This document shows positions 1 through 3,939 of a DNA stretch of 5,756 nucleotides, in pieces. Origin of the DNA: Flammeovirgaceae bacterium (lineage in GTDB: Bacteria > Bacteroidota > Bacteroidia > Cytophagales > Cyclobacteriaceae); NCBI GenBank assembly GCA_003229495.1, contig QIEB01000459.1:1-5756 (forward strand), in the 5' to 3' direction. A model generated the notes under the pieces. That model was given only the letters and a program-made list of their open reading frames with translations, was not told the origin of the DNA and did no database searches. How positions within the stretch are numbered: the stretch's first letter is position 1; each line of letters starts with the position of its first letter. A program made the translations under genes and the position numbers.

Positions 1-119
1 GCTATCTTTCTTTATCTTTCCATTCACTCAATGAACTTTTTGACCAGCTGTCTTCTCGCTGATCATCGCGTAAATCTATCCCGATTTACTCCCCCTTCTC
101 CCTCCTTCTCCTCAAACAA
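1..119 (-). other. Probable leader of a ribosomal RNA operon (16S gene beyond the left edge)
   Basis: This stretch lies downstream of a strong Bacteroidota-type promoter and has no usable reading frame. Read on the minus strand it begins with a 24-nt homopurine tract (113-90), then a hairpin with 7-bp stems (89-70). Near the edge it contains GTTCATTGA (36-28), followed by A/G-rich sequence. A GTTC(T/A)TTGA element followed by an A-rich stretch resembles what I recall from just upstream of 16S genes in Bacteroidota, where it acts as a boxA-like or processing region. The 16S sequence itself is not in the window, so the assignment is inference. The alternative is a long untranslated leader of some other gene. 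Confidence 0.55.
70..89 (-). other. Hairpin in the inferred rRNA leader
   Basis: GTAAATC (70-76) and GATTTAC (83-89) are perfect inverted repeats around a 6-nt loop. There is no T-run after the stem on the minus strand, so it does not look like an intrinsic terminator. In an rRNA leader it could be a folding or processing element. That role is inferred only from position. Confidence 0.4.
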
Positions 120-124
120 GGACG

Positions 125-156
125 CAAAACTAACCCCTTTTTATCTCTCCCACAAA
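125..156 (-). promoter_or_regulatory. Strong Bacteroidota-type promoter, probably of an rRNA operon
   Basis: On the minus strand, TTTG (156-153) is followed after exactly 20 bp by TAGTTTTG (132-125). This matches the Bacteroidota primary-sigma pattern of a -33 TTTG and a -7 TAnnTTTG. An A-rich block (about 180-161, including a run of eight A) lies directly upstream and could act as an UP element, as expected for an rRNA promoter. Transcription should start near 119-121 and run toward position 1. No start site is shown directly. Confidence 0.65.
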
Positions 157-215
157 CCTATTGTTGTTTATTTTTTTTGAGGGTCTGCTCCTGTCTAAAA
201 GAGTCCAACCTGATA

Positions 216-235
216 GAAAAATACCTGGGACCAGG
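216..235 (-). terminator. Possible weak terminator after the tsaB-DUF2480 operon
   Basis: On the minus strand CCTGG (235-231) pairs with CCAGG (228-224) around a very small loop. In practice this is a 4-bp stem with a 4-nt loop. It is followed at once by TATTTTTCT (223-215). A GC stem with a T-rich tail in the gap between the DUF2480 stop and the next promoter suits a terminator, but the stem is short. A second inverted repeat, TAGAGT/ACTCTA (249-254 and 265-270), sits right after the DUF2480 stop but has no T-run. Confidence 0.3.
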
Positions 236-271
236 GCCCTCAATTAATTAGAGTCTACTATATAACTCTAT

Positions 272-787
272 TTACTTATCCTGGATTTTAGGCTTCTTAT
301 ATAAAGGCACAGTACTACATGGCTCTCCATACATTATGGAACTGGCAACCCCATGCAACATTCGGGTGACTTCCACATAGGCAAACTCGGGAATAGGGTA
401 GTTGCCACATCCCTTGATTACATCACGATAGCTGTTCAGATCGATCTCAGCTAAAGACTTTTGAAATAAACTTCGCTCCAGTTCCTTCAGGTCACCAAAA
501 ACCAAATGACTAACATGAGGCGTCAGATGCACTGCCAACAACATATAGGCCCAGGTAGGTATAATTGCATCCACACTGCAGATAATTGCTATATTCTGAC
601 CCTGGTATTGCTGCCAATCATGGGACTTGATAAAACTCCTGAATTCCTTTTCTTTCAATATAATCCCCTGAAACAGCTGGTCCTTGATGTCCCACTCCAC
701 TCTGGGACCTGACTGATATAACTTCTCCAGGTCAAATGTTACTAACGAACTTTGGTCCACTCTATTAACAATAGGTCCTTCTTCCAT
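272..787 (-). CDS. DUF2480 family protein
   Basis: This is a 171-residue protein that I recognise as a member of the DUF2480 family, which is largely restricted to Bacteroidota and has no established biochemical role. Family-like segments, in order, are the N-terminal EGPIVNRVDQSSLVTFDLE, the WDIKDQLFQG block (32-41), HDWQQYQGQNIAI (56-68), DAIIPTWAYMLLA (73-85), the KGCG segment (125-128) and the near-C-terminal YGEPCSTVPLYKKPK (153-167). It has no signal peptide or membrane segment, so it is probably cytoplasmic. Cys127 and Cys157 lie in the best recognised blocks; Cys70 is a third cysteine. The ATG at 787 lies 8 bp after the tsaB stop, implying co-transcription and possibly translational coupling. 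From memory, relatives often sit near SUF iron-sulfur genes, but none are visible here. Length is normal and the frame intact. Confidence 0.9.
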   Translation of the reverse strand: MEEGPIVNRVDQSSLVTFDLEKLYQSGPRVEWDIKDQLFQGIILKEKEFRSFIKSHDWQQYQGQNIAIICSVDAIIPTWAYMLLAVHLTPHVSHLVFGDLKELERSLFQKSLAEIDLNSYRDVIKGCGNYPIPEFAYVEVTRMLHGVASSIMYGEPCSTVPLYKKPKIQDK

Positions 788-795
788 GTTATCAT

Positions 796-1482
796 TTAGT
801 TTAATCTGGTCTTATCTTTTGGCATGGCAGTCCTGAATTCTTTTAAATAAAAGGGCTCAAAATAACTCAAGTCCTCAAAGGCGCCTTTCACAAATTTAGC
901 TGCTGCCAATGGCCCCATCGAAGTGGCTGTCGGATGATGGCCCCTCATAAAAACACTATTGGTCCCTTGTAGCAACTTTTGGCATTTTTCTGCACCATTA
1001 CCAAAAAATAGCACTTTACCCTGTTGCCGCCATTCCTGAAAAGATTCTTCATTCACCACCACTGCATCGGTTCCGGATTCCACTTCGAAATCCTTATTAA
1101 CAATGGTACAGTACACTTCCATTCTGCGCGCATCGATCATTGGGCATAAATAATCAACACTCAAAGGAATTTCCACTAGTTGATGTGCCATTGCTATAAG
1201 TGTGTTAACCCCTAATAACGGAATGTCCAATGCGTAACAAAGCCCCTTGGCCGTGGCTACTCCTATCCGCAAGCCTGTATAGGAACCGGGCCCCTTCGAA
1301 ATAGCTATGGCTTCTAAGTTTCCCATTTCCACCTGACAATTACTCAGGAGCTGCTCGATCATTACTGCCAAATGAGTAGAATGAGACTTTTCCAAAAAAA
1401 GTTCTTGAAACCCTAGTAATGCTCCATGCCGGTGTAGCGCGACGGAACAAACCTTAGTAGCTGTCTCAATACTCAATATCAT
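796..1482 (-). CDS. tsaB: tRNA threonylcarbamoyladenosine biosynthesis protein TsaB
   Basis: TsaB (YeaZ) is an ASKHA-fold protein that pairs with TsaD and TsaE. Together they transfer the threonylcarbamoyl group made by TsaC/Sua5 to A37 of ANN-reading tRNAs, giving t6A in the cytoplasm. The 228-residue protein starts with the family's MILSIETAT strand. It carries the signature GPGSYTGLRIG at 64-74, followed by AKGLCYALDIPLLGVNTL (78-95). The PMIDARRMEVY segment (114-124) and the C-terminal FYLKEF (211-216) are also typical. Length fits the usual 220-235 residues. The ATG at 1482 places the first family motif at the N-terminus, so the start is well supported. No Shine-Dalgarno site precedes it. 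The 93-bp gap upstream (1483-1575) holds no convincing promoter or terminator, so tsaB may be read through from the S41 gene or from a promoter I cannot identify. tsaD is not in the window. Confidence 0.95.
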   Translation of the reverse strand: MILSIETATKVCSVALHRHGALLGFQELFLEKSHSTHLAVMIEQLLSNCQVEMGNLEAIAISKGPGSYTGLRIGVATAKGLCYALDIPLLGVNTLIAMAHQLVEIPLSVDYLCPMIDARRMEVYCTIVNKDFEVESGTDAVVVNEESFQEWRQQGKVLFFGNGAEKCQKLLQGTNSVFMRGHHPTATSMGPLAAAKFVKGAFEDLSYFEPFYLKEFRTAMPKDKTRLN

Positions 1483-1575
1483 GGTATACTGTAAAATTGA
1501 GGCAAATCAAGCCTGTTACTGCCCTAAGGAACAAGAATTGCCTTCCATGCTAATGATAGGCACAGTTTTTAAATG

Positions 1576-3234
1576 CTAATTGCTTTGAAGTAACTGGTTG
1601 TATCTGACAGAGTCCTTCAATACTTCAATAGCAGCCTTAATACTCTCGTCAGAGCTGAACGATGTTTCAATTATGCCCTTTCGCAAATAATATCTGCTGC
1701 TGATCTCTTCTTCCAGGATTTGCTTGATATCTGTTTTGAATTTTTGCAGGTCCGTATTCTTATTGTGCATGACTTTTGTTTTCAAAGATTGGATCTGCTG
1801 ATCAATGTCTTCGTAATATTTTTCCTTTTTAGCCTGCTTGATCAGTTCATCGATGCTATTCTCTACACGGGTGATATAATCATAATCCCTGTCGCTTAAC
1901 CAGGTTACAAAGTTATTATATTCTGCATCGGTTAACTTGAAATCCCTGGACGATGCAATGGTCGGGTGGTTATAATAATAGTCTGTAGCATAATCGAAGA
2001 TCAACCCTTTGCTTATTAGACTTATGGCGATTGGGGTCAGAAAATCCAAGTGCACATCAATATCAGGGTCTACTCCTCCACCATCATAAACAATTCTGCC
2101 GTTTCGGGTATTAAAGACCACTTTTAATGAGTCGGGGACTTTCCCTACACTTCCGTCTTCGTTTCGGTTGCTGTAATCGATGGCCTGAATACAGCGACCA
2201 CTAGGAATATAATATTTTGCGGTAGTAATCTTTAGTTGTGAATTATAAGTAAGTGGTCTGGTAGCTTGAACCAGTCCTTTCCCAAAAGTTTTTTGTCCTA
2301 CCAGAACTCCACGGTCATAATCCTGAACCACCCCAGCCACAATTTCTGCGGCAGAAGCACTGCTGCTGCTGGTCAATATTACTAAAGGTATTTCTATATC
2401 CACCGGAGGGTTAAGGGCTTTGTAGGTCTTATTCCAATCGGTCATTTTACCTTTGGTACTCACCACCTCCGATCCCTTTGGTATAAATATATTGGATACG
2501 TTTACTGCTTCGTTCAGCAGTCCTCCGGGGTTACCTCTTAAGTCGAGAACAAGTTTTGTGGCGCCTTGTTCTTTAAGCTCAACTACTGCGTTTTTAACTT
2601 CCTTACCGGCATTGGTGGTAAAATCCGAAAGTTTTATATAGCCAATTCCGTCATTCACTAACCCAAAATATGGCACATTATCAATGGTTATCTTCTCTCT
2701 GGTCATCTCAACATCAACCAACTCTGGCATCCCATATCTTTTAACTGATATTTTCAATGTACTGTTTGCCTGTCCTCTAAGTAACTTGCTAATGTCGGTA
2801 TAGGCCTTATCCTTCACGCTGATACCATCGACACTAATGATCTCATCCCCTATCTTTAAACCAGACTCATGGGCTGGGAAGCCCTCATAGGGCATAATGA
2901 TCATATTTTTGCCGTTTCTGGTGCCAATTAGAGCTCCAATCCCACCGTACTGACCGGTAGTCATAGTTCGGTAATCCTCTATATCATCTTCAGGGATATA
3001 GTTGGTGTAAGGATCCAGTGACTCCAACATGGCATCTATCCCTGTTTTAATCAGTTGATTGGGATCAACTTCATCTACATAGTAGGTGTTTACCTCTTTG
3101 TATAATGTGGCGAAGATGTCCAGATTTTTAGTGATCTCGAAGTATTTTTCAGTGGGACTATTGAAAGCCCAAAGACCGGCAACCGCCAATGCGATAATCA
3201 GTACCGCTGCTACTTGTTTATTCATTTTACCCAT
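1576..3234 (-). CDS. S41 family C-terminal processing peptidase (CtpA/Prc-like)
   Basis: This is a serine protease of the tail-specific or carboxy-terminal processing type, expected to act in the periplasm on envelope proteins. The 552-residue product begins with a hydrophobic segment (about 8-24), a signal peptide or membrane anchor with no lipobox cysteine. The S41 N-terminal helical region follows (about 40-85, with MLESLDPYTNYI), then a PDZ domain (about 95-175, with GLKIGDEIISVDG) that usually binds substrate C-termini. The catalytic core runs from about 190 to 390 and contains DLRGNPGG (231-238). Ser294 in SASAAE and Lys319 in TFGKG form the Ser/Lys dyad; their 25-residue spacing matches Prc and CtpB. 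A Lys/Glu-rich, probably helical tail (about 400-552) follows. The gene starts 23 bp after the rnpA stop and is probably in its operon. A second ATG three codons in (3225) is an alternative start. The protein appears catalytically intact. Confidence 0.95.
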   Translation of the reverse strand: MGKMNKQVAAVLIIALAVAGLWAFNSPTEKYFEITKNLDIFATLYKEVNTYYVDEVDPNQLIKTGIDAMLESLDPYTNYIPEDDIEDYRTMTTGQYGGIGALIGTRNGKNMIIMPYEGFPAHESGLKIGDEIISVDGISVKDKAYTDISKLLRGQANSTLKISVKRYGMPELVDVEMTREKITIDNVPYFGLVNDGIGYIKLSDFTTNAGKEVKNAVVELKEQGATKLVLDLRGNPGGLLNEAVNVSNIFIPKGSEVVSTKGKMTDWNKTYKALNPPVDIEIPLVILTSSSSASAAEIVAGVVQDYDRGVLVGQKTFGKGLVQATRPLTYNSQLKITTAKYYIPSGRCIQAIDYSNRNEDGSVGKVPDSLKVVFNTRNGRIVYDGGGVDPDIDVHLDFLTPIAISLISKGLIFDYATDYYYNHPTIASSRDFKLTDAEYNNFVTWLSDRDYDYITRVENSIDELIKQAKKEKYYEDIDQQIQSLKTKVMHNKNTDLQKFKTDIKQILEEEISSRYYLRKGIIETSFSSDESIKAAIEVLKDSVRYNQLLQSN

Positions 3235-3257
3235 ACGAGAATTTTATATAGATCCTG

Positions 3258-3620
3258 CTATTCTTTCAAACGCAGCAGAGACTGTTTTAGTTTATCCTTA
3301 ATGATTTCATAATCGGCAATTTCTTTGCCAATATAAATATAACCAATTATGAAGTAAAACCTTGCTTGCAGGTGCTCTATAAGTTGTTTATGTAAGCGAT
3401 AGGCCTCTTTTATCCTTCTTTTTAGTTTATTTCGATCTACGGCCTTTTTGAAATTCTTTTTCGGAATCGATACCAGCACCTGATTTGGTGACTTGGACAT
3501 CTGTGGTTTTTTCAAATAGACCACTCTTAGAGGGTAAATGGTAAATGAGGTTCCCTGGCAAAAGAGCTGCTCTATTTGTTTTTTACTATGTAGTCTTTCC
3601 GACTTAGGAAGTTTGTTCAA
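3258..3620 (-). CDS. rnpA: Ribonuclease P protein component, TTG start
   Basis: RnpA is the small basic protein that binds the RNase P RNA and helps it remove 5' leaders from precursor tRNAs. The 120-residue product has the N-terminal SERLHSKKQIEQLF block (7-20) and the hallmark RNR segment RNKLKRRIKEAYR (about 83-95), preceded by SIPKKNFKKAVD. No ATG or GTG is available in frame upstream of the family N-terminus. The best start is TTG at 3620-3618, which gives the usual short lead into SERL. A G-rich stretch (CCGGGGGCT) directly precedes it and may help initiation. The frame stays open for 22 codons upstream as far as the rpmH stop, so rpmH and rnpA share a reading frame. The protein is rich in Lys and Arg, as expected. 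It is probably transcribed from the rpmH promoter. Confidence 0.95.
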   Translation of the reverse strand: MNKLPKSERLHSKKQIEQLFCQGTSFTIYPLRVVYLKKPQMSKSPNQVLVSIPKKNFKKAVDRNKLKRRIKEAYRLHKQLIEHLQARFYFIIGYIYIGKEIADYEIIKDKLKQSLLRLKE

Positions 3621-3686
3621 AGCCCCCGGTTTTACACTAAAAGTAATGATTTTTGTAAAATCCCAGGCAATCTGAAGGGATATGGA

Positions 3687-3845
3687 TTACTTCAAATGAG
3701 TCCGCTCATCAGAAACAGTCAGCTTCTTCCGCCCTTTGGCACGCCGGTTGGCAATTACCGTTCTACCACTGGCGGTAGCCATTCGGGTCCTGAATCCATG
3801 CTTATTCTTCCTCTTTCTCTTTGATGGCTGAAACGTCCTTTTCAT
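3687..3845 (-). CDS. rpmH: 50S ribosomal protein L34
   Basis: This 52-residue, highly basic protein is a component of the large ribosomal subunit. It begins MKRTFQPSKRKRKNKHGFR and contains the invariant L34 run RMATASGRTVIANRRAKGR (residues 21-39). The bacterial core usually ends near residue 45; here it continues as KLTVSDERTHLK, the short C-terminal extension common in Bacteroidota. The ATG at 3845 is fixed by the universal MKRTFQPS start. The gene lies about 20 nt downstream of the predicted transcription start, in an A/T-rich leader without a Shine-Dalgarno site. It is followed 66 bp later by rnpA, the ancient rpmH-rnpA pair. No dnaA gene lies upstream, so this is not the classical oriC-linked arrangement. 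Confidence 0.98.
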   Translation of the reverse strand: MKRTFQPSKRKRKNKHGFRTRMATASGRTVIANRRAKGRKKLTVSDERTHLK

Positions 3846-3870
3846 CTGCTTAAATTAAACTAATGGGCTG

Positions 3871-3901
3871 CAAAGATAAGCAGCATTTTCTAATTATAAA
3901 A
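3871..3901 (-). promoter_or_regulatory. rpmH-rnpA promoter (Bacteroidota type)
   Basis: On the minus strand TATCTTTG (3878-3871) is an exact match to the Bacteroidota -7 element TAnnTTTG. It is preceded 19 bp upstream by TTTT (3901-3898) in an A/T-rich block, an imperfect -33 element. The start site should be near 3864-3866, giving an rpmH leader of about 20 nt. The -7 element lies inside a small palindrome, GCTGC (3884-3880) and GCAGC (3871-3867). It probably drives rpmH, rnpA and the S41 gene, since no other promoter is evident before them. Confidence 0.75.
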
Positions 3902-3939
3902 TATGTTTTGGTAAATGTTGAAATAAGGATATTGAATTA

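Noticed and set aside
27..65. 12-codon minus-strand ORF in the leader (MISEKTAGQKVH)
   Set aside because: It is too short, has no ribosome-binding site, and lies in a region better explained as an rRNA leader.
506..712. 68-codon open frame on the plus strand opposite the DUF2480 gene
   Set aside because: It is antisense to a clearly recognised protein, has low-complexity composition and no family resemblance or promoter.
1483..1512. TTGATT and TATACC just upstream of tsaB as an E. coli-like promoter
   Set aside because: The -10-like box directly abuts the ATG, the spacing is short, and Bacteroidota promoters do not follow this consensus.
1514..1545. Imperfect inverted repeat AAGG/CCTT between the S41 gene and tsaB as a terminator
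   Set aside because: The stem is interrupted, AT-rich and lacks a T-run on the minus strand.
2453..2641. 62-codon plus-strand open frame opposite the S41 catalytic core
   Set aside because: It is antisense to the DLRGNPGG region of the protease; its Ser/Thr-rich composition fits a shadow of that gene.
3086..3301. 71-codon plus-strand open frame spanning the S41 start and the rnpA end
   Set aside because: It overlaps two well-supported minus-strand genes and its hydrophobic part mirrors the S41 signal segment.
3867..3888. The palindrome upstream of rpmH as a terminator on the plus strand or for the M16 gene
   Set aside because: The stem has only 5 bp, the following T-run is weak, there is no plus-strand gene to terminate, and it overlaps a good promoter element.
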